DNA of 7,485 nucleotides from Scytonema sp. UIC 10036 (GCF_009725235.1 NZ_WJFC01000347.1:1-7485); one strand, 5' to 3'. Positions 1-5,980 are shown, counted from the stretch's first letter. Translations and numbers: made by a program. Notes: generated from the sequence alone by a model not told the origin.

Positions 1-36
1 TGTCCCCCTTGTCTACCTTTGTCCCCCTTGTCCCCT
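1..36. repeat. G-rich short repeat after ccmM (cut by window edge)
   Basis: Read on the minus strand, which is the ccmM sense strand, this is an imperfect repeat built on GGGGGACAA with three runs of four or five G. It starts three bases past the ccmM stop codon and continues out of the window. It resembles the other short tandem repeats in this window. No terminator hairpin is visible before the edge, so the operon probably continues, with ccmN expected next. Confidence 0.6.
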
Positions 37-39
37 AAA

Positions 40-1713
40 CTACGGACGTTGAATAATCACCTCTGCTACACGGCGCTTGGCTTTGGGGTCAATGCCAACT
101 AAGCGCAAGTATTCTCCTGGATACTCTGTTAGGAAAGCTTCCAATGCTGCTGCTGCTTGTGATGCGGAATTAGCTTCAATCTGTCCGCAGCTAGACCAAG
201 AACCCATGCGGAATCTCCGTTGATCTACGTGTTCTGCACTAATTTTATACCCACTAGCAATAAGCTGTCGCAGCTGGTCAAGGACTTCAGAACTTAAACG
301 GGTACTGGTCGCTGAGGCGGTTGCTGTAGAGTAGCTCGAGGAGGAGTAGCTTGAGGAAGATGCACTAGAGCTTGAACTGGTGGATCTAATTGAAGAAACT
401 GGATCTCCCGGTCTTTGAATGATGGTTTCTAGTACCCGACGCTTAGCTTTGGGGTCAATCCCTATCAGCCGCACGTACTCACCTTGGTGACTGCTCATAC
501 ATTCTTCTAATGCAGCAACTACCTCTCTTGTACTTGTTGCATTTACGGGGGTACAGCTTTGCCAAGAACCCGTGCGGAAGCGACGCTCATCTACGTGTTC
601 CATGCCAATTTTATAACCCTGGTTTAATAACTGGCTGATTTGCTGTGTTATGTCACCGTTGATTTTGTTGCTACTCGTACTTGTACTGTTGCTGTTGCCA
701 TTACCGTTGTAGCTGCTGCTCGTTGGTGTAGGAGCTTTAAAAGTAGAAGATGTATTTGCGACTCCATCCGGACGCTGTATTATCGTCTCCAACACACGCC
801 GTCTGCCATTAGGGTCAATACCAAACAGGCGTACATATTCTCCAGAATGATCGCTCAGACAACCTTCCAAAAGTGAGATTGCTTCCCCAACGGATCTCGC
901 TTCTATGGGGCGACAACTTTGCCAAGAGCCTGTGCGGAACCGTCTTTGGTCAACATGCTCTGTGCCAATTTTGTACCCTCGATCTAACAGGTAGCGTACC
1001 TGTTCTACTGTTTCAGCACCCAAGCTACTGCTCGCCACGTCGTTACTCCTTTCTAATCCGTTAACACCGTTGCTTGTATAAGATTTATCTAGTTCGTCTC
1101 TAACTCTTCTAATACACTTACTATCTGCGGCACAAAGATAGCCAGACCGCAAAGCCTGATTAATACCTACAACATGATGGGCAAAGTGCTTATCTTGGTC
1201 TTGCACATCTGGCAAGCGATCTGCTTGCTGCTGAGTAGTAATAATTGCTCCAGAAGGTACGTACTTGCCAGGAGGAATTTCCACATCTTGGATCAAAGCG
1301 TGCATCATGACAATGCAACCTGCCCCTACCCTAGCGTTAAACACTGTTGAGCGAAAGCCGATAAAACAACTGTCTCCGACATAGGCAGGTCCGTGAATGA
1401 GAGCCATATGGGTAATAGACGCATTGCTACCAATCCATACAGAATACTCATCCTGGTCATCACCGATGACCCGTCCTTGCTCCAATCCATGAACTACTAC
1501 ACCATCCTGTAGATTAGTGTTTTCACCTATATGAAAAGGCGTACCCTCATCTGCCCGAATAGAAGTACTTGGTGCAATAATCACATTAGCACCAACGCGT
1601 ACATCTCCAATAATGTTAGAAAAAGGGTGTACAAAGGCACTTTCATGGATTTTCGGCTCATCTAAAGTTTTTGACCACGGGGTTGGGGGTGCCGCCGTGC
1701 TGCTAACTGCCAT
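40..1713 (-). CDS. ccmM: CcmM, carboxysome scaffold with gamma-carbonic anhydrase domain and three Rubisco-small-subunit-like modules
   Basis: CcmM (557 aa) condenses Rubisco inside the beta-carboxysome and links it to the shell. Residues 1 to about 210 are a left-handed beta-helix gamma-carbonic anhydrase. His75, His102 and His107 fit the three zinc ligands, and Cys194 and Cys200 match the disulfide pair required for activity in the Thermosynechococcus protein, so this domain may be active. Three small-subunit-like modules follow at about 233-315, 354-435 and 475-557, each with a GYKI-HVD-RRFR-GSW core and a GEY-RL-GIDP end, joined by Ser/Thr/Asn-rich linkers. Modules 1 and 2 each carry a Cys pair 18 residues apart (267/285, 387/405); module 3 has only Cys509. 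Length and three modules match the Nostoc and Synechococcus PCC 7942 type. The ATG is preceded by AGAGGAGGA nine bases upstream. The TAG stop is followed by repeats. Confidence 0.98.
   Translation of the reverse strand: MAVSSTAAPPTPWSKTLDEPKIHESAFVHPFSNIIGDVRVGANVIIAPSTSIRADEGTPFHIGENTNLQDGVVVHGLEQGRVIGDDQDEYSVWIGSNASITHMALIHGPAYVGDSCFIGFRSTVFNARVGAGCIVMMHALIQDVEIPPGKYVPSGAIITTQQQADRLPDVQDQDKHFAHHVVGINQALRSGYLCAADSKCIRRVRDELDKSYTSNGVNGLERSNDVASSSLGAETVEQVRYLLDRGYKIGTEHVDQRRFRTGSWQSCRPIEARSVGEAISLLEGCLSDHSGEYVRLFGIDPNGRRRVLETIIQRPDGVANTSSTFKAPTPTSSSYNGNGNSNSTSTSSNKINGDITQQISQLLNQGYKIGMEHVDERRFRTGSWQSCTPVNATSTREVVAALEECMSSHQGEYVRLIGIDPKAKRRVLETIIQRPGDPVSSIRSTSSSSSASSSSYSSSSYSTATASATSTRLSSEVLDQLRQLIASGYKISAEHVDQRRFRMGSWSSCGQIEANSASQAAAALEAFLTEYPGEYLRLVGIDPKAKRRVAEVIIQRP
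1036..1052 (-). promoter_or_regulatory. ccmM: Internal ribosome binding site and GTG start for the short CcmM isoform (CcmM-35 type)
   Basis: On the ccmM sense strand a consensus Shine-Dalgarno (AAAGGAG, 1046-1052) lies seven bases before a GTG at 1038-1036. The GTG is in frame as Val226, in the linker between the carbonic-anhydrase domain and the first small-subunit-like module. Starting there gives a 332-residue protein containing only the three Rubisco-binding modules. In Synechococcus PCC 7942 a short form is known to arise from an internal GTG. That this site does the same here is inference, but its position and strength fit closely. Confidence 0.85.
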
Positions 1714-1721
1714 GACTAAAT

Positions 1722-1730
1722 TCCTCCTCT
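1722..1730 (-). promoter_or_regulatory. Ribosome binding site of ccmM
   Basis: The sense strand reads AGAGGAGGA, with GGAGG nine bases before the ATG at 1713. It lies at the edge of the heptamer repeat array, and the repeat ends exactly where the site begins. It fixes the ccmM start. Confidence 0.85.
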
Positions 1731-1733
1731 TAA

Positions 1734-1809
1734 CTGCTAATTGCTAATTGCTAATTGCTAATTGCTAATTGTTAATTGCTAATCGCTAATTGTTAATTGC
1801 TAATTGTTG
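1734..1809. repeat. Heptanucleotide tandem array, TTGCTAA family
   Basis: About ten to eleven near-perfect 7-base units (CTAATTG phase, with variants carrying GTTAATTG or TCGCTAA) fill most of the ccmL-ccmM gap. The type matches the short tandemly repeated repetitive sequences known from heterocyst-forming cyanobacteria. It is transcribed as part of the operon if ccmL and ccmM are co-transcribed. It contains no open frame of note. Confidence 0.9.
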
Positions 1810-1810
1810 C

Positions 1811-1845
1811 ATTAGCCATTAGCCATTAGCCGTTAGCCATTAGCA
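1811..1845. repeat. Second heptamer array, ATTAGCC family
   Basis: Five adjoining units read ATTAGCC, ATTAGCC, ATTAGCC, GTTAGCC, ATTAGCA. The array starts directly after the TTGCTAA family and ends one base before the ccmL stop codon. Two different heptamer families therefore abut in the same 133-base gap. Confidence 0.9.
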
Positions 1846-1846
1846 A

Positions 1847-2149
1847 CTACCTATACTGATCCTTTTTGCTGTAAATCAGCCGATCTTCAACGTGAACTGT
1901 ATCAATTATTGCCACGACGGCTGCATCTACAGGACGTTGCTCATTTCCTAAAATTTGACGGGCAGCACTGCCACGACAAACCAGTACCCATTCATCTACT
2001 CCAGCACCCACACTATCAGCTGCTACCTCGTATTCTTGCTGAATACGTCCTTCTTCGTCTACCAATTGCAACAGCAGTAGTTTTACACCCCTCAGACTTG
2101 GATCTTTTTGCGTGCTCACTACTGTGCCGCGAACTTTTGCAATTTGCAT
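1847..2149 (-). CDS. ccmL: CcmL, carboxysome vertex pentamer protein (CcmL/EutN family)
   Basis: This 100-residue protein has the compact beta-barrel sequence of the CcmL/EutN family: an MQIAKVRGTVV N-terminal strand, a GAGVDEWVLVCRGSAAR segment at about residues 48-64, and a VDAAVVAIIDTV strand near 74-85. Pentamers of this family cap the twelve vertices of the icosahedral shell. The length is normal. The start lies only six bases after the ccmK1 stop and no strong Shine-Dalgarno is seen, so translation is probably coupled to ccmK1. That would suit a protein needed in far smaller amounts than the hexamers. Heptamer repeats follow its TAG stop. Confidence 0.97.
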   Translation of the reverse strand: MQIAKVRGTVVSTQKDPSLRGVKLLLLQLVDEEGRIQQEYEVAADSVGAGVDEWVLVCRGSAARQILGNEQRPVDAAVVAIIDTVHVEDRLIYSKKDQYR

Positions 2150-2155
2150 TACACG

Positions 2156-2503
2156 TTATGGTCTTCTACCACCAAAGGGACGAATCGCATTAACATTTTC
2201 GCGGAATTGCTCTACATCTTCGGTGTATCGAATAGGCAGAACATACTCCAAATTTTCGTGAGGACGAGCAATGATGTGTGTGGACAGAACTTGTCCGCCA
2301 TTGACTCGCTTTACGGATTCAACTCCAGCAGAAACAGAAGCTTGTACTTCCGAAACATCCCCCCGAACAATAACTGTTACACGACCACTTCCAATTTTCT
2401 CATAGCCTACCAAGGTTACACGAGCTGCTTTCACCATTGCGTCTGCTGCTTCTACAACTGCTGGAAAGCCCAGCGTTTCAACCATTCCTACTGCGATTGA
2501 CAT
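2156..2503 (-). CDS. ccmK1: CcmK1, carboxysome shell hexamer protein (BMC domain), longer paralogue
   Basis: A 115-residue single-BMC-domain protein forming hexagonal tiles of the carboxysome facets. The central pore loop KIGS is at residues 36-39. Lys25 and the Arg80-Pro-His segment sit at the usual hexamer-hexamer contact positions. It is nearly identical to CcmK2 over about 100 residues, then adds an Arg/Gly/Pro-rich tail (roughly 101-115), as CcmK1 does in Synechocystis. The operon position after ccmK2 supports the name. The start is set at the ATG at 2503 because AGAGGAA lies nine bases upstream and the protein then begins MSIAVGM, as in the family. An in-frame ATG twelve codons earlier lacks a ribosome binding site. 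It ends six bases before ccmL. Confidence 0.95.
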   Translation of the reverse strand: MSIAVGMVETLGFPAVVEAADAMVKAARVTLVGYEKIGSGRVTVIVRGDVSEVQASVSAGVESVKRVNGGQVLSTHIIARPHENLEYVLPIRYTEDVEQFRENVNAIRPFGGRRP

Positions 2504-2511
2504 GGATTTTG

Positions 2512-2518
2512 TTCCTCT
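2512..2518 (-). promoter_or_regulatory. Ribosome binding site that fixes the ccmK1 start
   Basis: The sense strand reads AGAGGAA about nine bases ahead of the ATG at 2503. This decides in favour of the 115-residue form over a 127-residue form starting at 2539. Confidence 0.75.
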
Positions 2519-2546
2519 ATGCTTAAAAAATGAACACAAAACTTAT

Positions 2547-2637
2547 GGATTTGGGATTTGGGATTTGGGATTTGGGATTTGGGATTTGGGATTCTGGATT
2601 TTGGATTCTGGATTTTGGATTCTGGATTTTGGATTTC
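2547..2637. repeat. Heptamer array GGATTTG / GGATTCT / GGATTTT upstream of ccmK1
   Basis: Thirteen perfectly phased 7-base units run without interruption. The first six are GGATTTG. The remaining seven alternate mainly GGATTCT and GGATTTT and end in GGATTTC. On the plus strand the first half gives six GGG tracts separated by ATTT (2553-2590), which meets the usual G-quadruplex pattern. The plus strand is the template for ccmK1. The second half is complementary to the array at 2884-2954. Confidence 0.95.
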
Positions 2638-2951
2638 AAAACTGGCTTCTATACTGCTAACCCACTCGCTTGTGAGTCAAGGTATGCGTTCTAGATAAAA
2701 CCTAGTACCGCAAGGCGAAAGTCAAAAGTCAAAAGTCAAAAGTCAAAAGTATGGAATATCAAGGCTTTTGCCTGTTTGAAATGGTTGCTTTATTTCCGCC
2801 GCATTGTACTAGTTTCTTGGAGTTTAGTTTACGAGATATTAGTCCCTAGCTTGATGCTTGAGCAACCCCATCCACGCATCCTCAATCCCCAATCCCCAAT
2901 TCCAAATCCCCCAATCTAAAATCTAAAATCCAAAATCCAAAATCCAAAATC
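2611..2951 (-). other. Possible long intercistronic RNA hairpin between ccmK2 and ccmK1
   Basis: In the operon transcript, bases 2922-2951 can pair with bases 2611-2640 over 30 positions with no mismatch. Three of the pairs (2622/2940, 2637/2925, 2639/2923) are G-U wobbles in the RNA. The loop would be about 281 bases. The arms come from the two facing heptamer arrays. The gap itself is 457 bases, with no gene that I can support inside it. Whether the helix forms is inference, since register-shifted pairings are also possible. Confidence 0.5.
2718..2750. repeat. Heptamer array AAAAGTC
   Basis: About four and a half units of AAAAGTC follow a short GTACCGCAAGGCG sequence in the middle of the ccmK2-ccmK1 gap. 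On the operon sense strand each unit contains TTGAC. No well-spaced -10 box follows, so I do not call a promoter. The surrounding bases (2641-2717 and 2751-2883) contain no supportable gene. Confidence 0.85.
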
Positions 2952-2954
2952 AAA
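2884..2954. repeat. Heptamer array AATCCCC / AATCTAA / AATCCAA downstream of ccmK2
   Basis: Two AATCCCC units, a degenerate stretch, then two AATCTAA, three AATCCAA and one AATCAAA unit end six bases before the ccmK2 stop codon. This family is the reverse complement of the GGATTTT array at 2547-2637, so the two arrays face each other across the gap. Confidence 0.9.
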
Positions 2955-2960
2955 GCATCC

Positions 2961-3269
2961 TTACGTCCTGAATTGCTCCACCGCTTCGGTGTAGCGGATG
3001 GGCAAGACGTATTCTAGGTTTTCGTGGGGTCGGGCAATAATGTGAGTGGATACAACTTCACCGCCATTGACTCTTCTGGCTGCTTCAACTCCCGCAGCAA
3101 CTGAAGCTTGTACTTCAGATACATCTCCGCGAACGATTACAGTAACCCGAGCACTGCCGATTTTTTCATACCCTACTAAAGTGACGCGAGCGGCTTTCAC
3201 CATCGCATCTGCTGCTTCCACTACTGCTGGAAACCCCTTTGTTTCAATCATCCCAACTGCAATTGGCAT
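2961..3269 (-). CDS. ccmK2: CcmK2, major carboxysome shell hexamer protein (BMC domain)
   Basis: A 102-residue BMC-domain protein, the usual main facet hexamer of the beta-carboxysome. It shows the pore loop KIGS at residues 36-39, Lys25 and Arg80 at the tile edges, and the family's [11 protein letters not shown]-terminus. It ends shortly after the domain (FRT), lacking the tail of CcmK1. It is the first gene of the minus-strand operon, consistent with ccmK2 in other cyanobacteria. AGGAG at 3277-3281, seven bases before the ATG, fixes the start. Protein identity with CcmK1 is high, but the DNA differs at many third positions, so the duplication is not recent. Downstream lie heptamer repeats and a 457-base gap before ccmK1, which is wide for this pair. 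Confidence 0.97.
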   Translation of the reverse strand: MPIAVGMIETKGFPAVVEAADAMVKAARVTLVGYEKIGSARVTVIVRGDVSEVQASVAAGVEAARRVNGGEVVSTHIIARPHENLEYVLPIRYTEAVEQFRT

Positions 3270-3463
3270 CGCAGAACTCCTGAATAAGTTATTGCAATAT
3301 GTACTGAAGAACCGAAAATTTAGACGGGTACGCCGATCTTAAGCTTGAAAAGCATATCCAAATTAAGCATAGAAAAGCTTAGCACCCCTGGCAATATAAA
3401 TTACCATAATAGTTTGTAATAAAAAAGTTTTAAAAAACTTAACATAAATTAAGGGAGGTGATT

Positions 3464-3514
3464 TTGCTCAACCGAACTTCACAGATTCCTAGAGCAGCCA
3501 CTTCTGCTTTATAA
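3464..3514 (+). CDS. Possible 16-codon leader ORF with a very strong Shine-Dalgarno
   Basis: Bases 3454-3462 (GGAGGTGAT) match nine bases in a row of the complement of the 16S rRNA 3' end. Five bases after GGAGG a TTG opens a frame for MLNRTSQIPRAATSAL, ending in TAA at 3514. A terminator-like hairpin follows about 65 bases later. I do not recognise the peptide. It could be a regulatory leader peptide for ndhF4, part of a short independent transcript, or a chance match. There is no ATG, and only the ribosome binding site argues for it. Confidence 0.25.
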   Translation: MLNRTSQIPRAATSAL

Positions 3515-3580
3515 TTTTTTTATGACATTGGCTAAGGCAAGTTCATACAAGCCGAAATTCTATCCGAAGAGGAATGACTG

Positions 3581-3621
3581 AAAGCGAGGGCGTGTTCTTC
3601 TGCTGTCTTTCCTCGCTTTTT
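3581..3621 (+). terminator. Intrinsic-terminator-like hairpin in the ndhF4 leader region
   Basis: AAAGCGAGG (3581-3589) pairs perfectly with CCTCGCTTT (3611-3619) around a 21-base loop, and T continues to 3621, so five T close the structure. Only the plus strand has the trailing T run. No long gene lies upstream on plus, so it would end a short leader transcript or act as an attenuator about 280 bases before ndhF4. The loop is long and the T tract short, so efficiency may be modest. Confidence 0.5.
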
Positions 3622-3816
3622 GCTAGCCGTGTAGAAACTGTATAAAGAAAATATATAATTTTTAATTATCTACCTTATAAACTGGGTTTTTATCATTAGC
3701 AATTCCAATTTCACCAATGGAGACCGAGAAAGGTTAGGAAAATGATGTTTTTTTCAGGGATATTATCTTTTTTTTGTATGTTAGAGGTAAAAAATGAAAA
3801 AGTCGTATTGAAGAAT

Positions 3817-3839
3817 CCATTTGGAATTCTCCAAGATGG
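3817..3839. promoter_or_regulatory. Hairpin in the ndhF4 5' region
   Basis: CCAT-TTGGA and TCCAA-G-ATGG pair over nine positions with one bulged G around an ATTC tetraloop. It lies about 60 bases before the ndhF4 ATG. It may be an RNA structure or a protein-binding dyad; nothing in the sequence decides between them. Confidence 0.35.
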
Positions 3840-3845
3840 TCGGGG

Positions 3846-3863
3846 GATGAAAACCATTTCATC
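3846..3863. promoter_or_regulatory. Second hairpin just upstream of ndhF4
   Basis: GATGAAA pairs perfectly with TTTCATC around the tetraloop ACCA. It follows the 3817-3839 hairpin by six bases and ends 36 bases before the ATG. Two adjacent dyads suggest a structured leader or a tandem binding site, but short AT-rich dyads also occur by chance. Confidence 0.35.
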
Positions 3864-3899
3864 AAATCATAAAAACATTTTTTTCTAGGGAATCTTTAG

Positions 3900-5891
3900 A
3901 TGAATCAGTTTCTGTTTTCAACCAGTTGGTGGATACCTTTTTATGGGTTAATCGGTGCGATTTTAACCTTACCTTGGGCAATGGGGCTTGTTAAACGTAC
4001 AGGACCCAGACCAGCCGCTTATTTCAACCTGTTAACAACTGTTGTGGCTTTTGTTCACAGTCTGCTGGTATTTGTAGATATTTGGAATAGCGAACCAGAA
4101 AATTTTGTCATTACCTGGTTTAAGGCTGTAGATTTTGATTTGTCCTTTGCTTTGGACATTTCTCCTGTCAGTATTGGCGCAACAGCGATGATCGCCGGGT
4201 TAAGTTTGCTGGCACAAATTTATGCCCTAGGTTACATGGAGAAAGACTGGGCATTAGCGCGTTTCTTTGCCTTAATGGGATTTTTTGAAGCAGCAGTGAG
4301 TGGATTAGCTATCAGTGATTCCTTATTTCTCAGTTATGCCCTCTTAGAAATGCTGACTCTTTCTACCTACTTGTTGGTAGGGTTCTGGTACGCACAACCT
4401 CTGGTGGTAACAGCAGCACGAGATGCATTTTTGACCAAACGAGTGGGAGACTTACTCCTACTTATGGGAGTTGTCACGCTTTCCAACATGGCAGGGAGCT
4501 TAAATTTCTCAGATTTATATGAATGGGCACAAACAGCTGAGTTAAGCCCTGTCACATCAACTTTACTGGGTTTGGCATTAATAGCAGGACCTGCTGGTAA
4601 ATGCGCTCAGTTCCCCCTACACCTGTGGTTGGATGAAGCTATGGAAGGTCCCAACCCAGCTTCGGTGATGCGGAACTCAATGGTAGTGGCTGGTGGAGCT
4701 TACATACTGTATAAACTACAACCACTTCTAGCACTGTCTCCAGTTGCCCTAAACGCTTTAATTATTATGGGTACAGTGACAGCAGTCGGTGCATCGTTGG
4801 TATCAATTGCCCAAATTGATATTAAGCGAGCACTATCCCATTCCACAAGTGCATATATGGGCTTGGCATTTTTGGCAGTCGGAATGCAACAAGGGGGCGT
4901 TGCTCTGATGTTGTTATTCACTCATGCTGTTGCAAAAGCACTGCTATTTATGAGTTCTGGTTCAGTCATATTCACCACCAGCACGCAAGACTTGACAGAA
5001 ATGGGTGGGTTGTGGTCGCGCATGCCAGCAACCACCACTGCCTTTGTTGTTGGTTCAGCCGGTATGGTAACGCTGCTACCATTGGGAAGCTTTTGGGCAA
5101 TGTTAGGTTGGGCTGATGGTTTAGCTTTGGTTAGCCCTTGGGTGATTGGAATTTTGGTACTTGTGAATGGTTTAACAGCATTAAATTTAACAAGAGTCTT
5201 CAGGTTAGTTTTTTGGGGAGAGGCACAACCAAAAACCCGCCGTGCGCCAGAAGTGGCTTGGCCAATGGCATTTCCAATGGTGGCACTTACCACAGTCACT
5301 TTGTTAGTCCCTCTCATGCTACAGCAATGGTACTTACTTCCAGATTGGCAGAGTATAAATTGGTACGTAGTAGCTATTTTATTGTCATCTAGCTTAGTAG
5401 GAGTGACTATCGGGTCTAGTATTTACCTGCACAAAGCTTGGTCACGATCCAGAATTCTGGCATGGAGATTTGTACAAGATTTATTGGGTTATGACTTTTA
5501 CATTGACCGAGTTTATCGAGTCACAGTAGTGAGTGCAGTCGCATTGCTTTCTAGATTTTCTGCTTGGAGCGATCGCTATTTAGTGGATGGTTTCATCAAC
5601 CTAGTAGGATTTGCGACAATATTTAGCGGGCAATCCTTAAAGTACAGCGTCTCAGGTCGTTCACAAGGTTATTTATTGACTATCCTCATTGGCGTCAGTG
5701 TTTTAGGTTTCCTAATTAGTTGGTCATTAGTCACTGGTCATTGGTCATTGGTCATTAATCATTGGTCATTGGGCATTGGACATTGGGCATTGGGCATTGG
5801 TCATTGGGCATTGGTCATTGGGCATTGGGCATTGGTCATTGGGCATTGGGCATTGGGCATTGGTCAAGTGTCATTGGTCATTAGTCATTAG
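3900..5891 (+). CDS. ndhF4: NdhF4, NDH-1MS'-type CO2-uptake NAD(P)H dehydrogenase subunit with a repeat-encoded C-terminal tail
   Basis: A 663-residue multi-pass membrane protein of the NuoL/MrpA antiporter-like family, the distal proton-channel subunit of the cyanobacterial CO2-hydrating NDH-1 complex in the thylakoid membrane. Channel residues visible are Glu150 ([16 protein letters not shown]), Lys180, Lys234 ([12 protein letters not shown]), Lys309, His314 and [10 protein letters not shown] (342-346). The NuoL-type HAATM motif after TM7 is replaced by RNSMV at 258-262. F4 rather than F3 is inferred from the position divergent from ccmK2, as I recall for Anabaena. From Trp608 to the stop, the last 56 residues are translated heptamer DNA, giving HWALVIG-like repeats; I recall family members as about 610-620 residues. 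AGGG eight bases before the ATG is a weak ribosome binding site. ndhD4 follows 89 bases later. Confidence 0.9.
   Translation: MNQFLFSTSWWIPFYGLIGAILTLPWAMGLVKRTGPRPAAYFNLLTTVVAFVHSLLVFVDIWNSEPENFVITWFKAVDFDLSFALDISPVSIGATAMIAGLSLLAQIYALGYMEKDWALARFFALMGFFEAAVSGLAISDSLFLSYALLEMLTLSTYLLVGFWYAQPLVVTAARDAFLTKRVGDLLLLMGVVTLSNMAGSLNFSDLYEWAQTAELSPVTSTLLGLALIAGPAGKCAQFPLHLWLDEAMEGPNPASVMRNSMVVAGGAYILYKLQPLLALSPVALNALIIMGTVTAVGASLVSIAQIDIKRALSHSTSAYMGLAFLAVGMQQGGVALMLLFTHAVAKALLFMSSGSVIFTTSTQDLTEMGGLWSRMPATTTAFVVGSAGMVTLLPLGSFWAMLGWADGLALVSPWVIGILVLVNGLTALNLTRVFRLVFWGEAQPKTRRAPEVAWPMAFPMVALTTVTLLVPLMLQQWYLLPDWQSINWYVVAILLSSSLVGVTIGSSIYLHKAWSRSRILAWRFVQDLLGYDFYIDRVYRVTVVSAVALLSRFSAWSDRYLVDGFINLVGFATIFSGQSLKYSVSGRSQGYLLTILIGVSVLGFLISWSLVTGHWSLVINHWSLGIGHWALGIGHWALVIGHWALVIGHWALGIGQVSLVISH
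5569..5576. repeat. HIP1 octamer GCGATCGC
   Basis: The highly iterated palindrome of many cyanobacterial genomes, here inside ndhF4. It supports the cyanobacterial origin of the window. Confidence 0.9.
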
Positions 5892-5896
5892 TTGTT
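5722..5896. repeat. Heptamer array GGTCATT / GGGCATT overlapping the ndhF4 3' end
   Basis: Twenty-five units in perfect 7-base phase. Most are GGTCATT or GGGCATT, with edge variants AGTCACT, AATCATT, GGACATT, AGTCATT and AGTTGTT. It begins inside ndhF4 codon 608 and ends five bases after the stop. Because 7 is not a multiple of 3, every reading frame gives the same cyclic heptapeptide, so the array stays open until an ATTAGT variant supplies the TAG at 5889. Confidence 0.95.
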
Positions 5897-5909
5897 AGTA
5901 AGAACAGAT

Positions 5910-5979
5910 GACAAATAACAAATGACAAAGGACAAATAACAAATGACAAAGGACAAATAACAAATGACAAAGGACAAAA
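5910..5979. repeat. Heptamer array GACAAAT / AACAAAT / GACAAAG abutting ndhD4
   Basis: Ten phased units. The first nine form three copies of a 21-base higher-order unit (GACAAAT, AACAAAT, GACAAAG), and the last is GACAAAA. It ends one base before the ndhD4 ATG and is a different family from the array in ndhF4, separated from it by 13 bases. Confidence 0.95.
5969..5974 (+). promoter_or_regulatory. ndhD4 ribosome binding site formed by a repeat junction
   Basis: AAAGGA arises where unit GACAAAG meets unit GACAAAA, and its AGGA lies six bases before the ATG at 5981. The same AAAGGA recurs at 5927-5932 and 5948-5953 at the earlier junctions, too far away to serve this start. Confidence 0.7.
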
Positions 5980-5980
5980 T

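Larger units (their letters stand above)
3270..3899. other. Divergent regulatory region between the carboxysome and ndhF4 operons
   Basis: This 630-base AT-rich region must hold the promoters for leftward ccmK2 and rightward ndhF4. Apart from the entries at 3464, 3581, 3817 and 3846 I see no gene. AT-rich boxes are common: TATAAT at 3510-3515 on plus, and TATTAT and TATATT near 3395-3412 on minus. None has a convincing -35 partner, so I do not assign start sites. A palindrome AAGTTT-N4-AAACTT lies around 3425-3440. Confidence 0.7.

Noticed and set aside
40..1017. Recent duplication of small-subunit-like modules within ccmM
   Set aside because: The protein repeats are close but the codons differ throughout, which points to old, family-wide repeats.
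2504..2539. Longer ccmK1 starting at the ATG at 2539 (127 residues)
   Set aside because: No ribosome binding site precedes it, the added residues do not resemble the family, and AGAGGAA supports the ATG at 2503.
2718..2750. TTGAC-bearing heptamers on the minus strand as tandem -35 boxes for ccmK1
   Set aside because: No -10 box occurs at 16-18 bases from any of them; the TTGAC is a by-product of the repeat unit.
3572..3643. A 23-codon frame starting ATGACTGAAAGC after GAAGAGGA
   Set aside because: The Shine-Dalgarno-like bases touch the ATG, leaving no usable spacing, and the frame mainly runs through the terminator-like hairpin.
3794..3811. Five-codon frame after AGAGG upstream of ndhF4
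   Set aside because: Too short to support, and AT-rich chance starts are common here.
3270..3899. LysR-type sites (TTA-N7/8-TAA) for CmpR/CcmR
   Set aside because: The region is so AT-rich that this loose pattern appears by chance, and no single site stands out.
4922..5317. Minus-strand frame of 131 codons within ndhF4, and similar frames opposite ccmM, ndhF4 and ndhD4
   Set aside because: They are antisense to well-supported genes, show no recognisable family features and lack ribosome binding sites.
5700..5891. Frameshift or pseudogene at the ndhF4 3' end
   Set aside because: The core protein is intact to about residue 606; the odd ending is explained by repeat DNA read in frame, not by loss of frame.
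5722..5979. CRISPR array
   Set aside because: The unit is 7 bases with no spacers; this is a simple tandem repeat.
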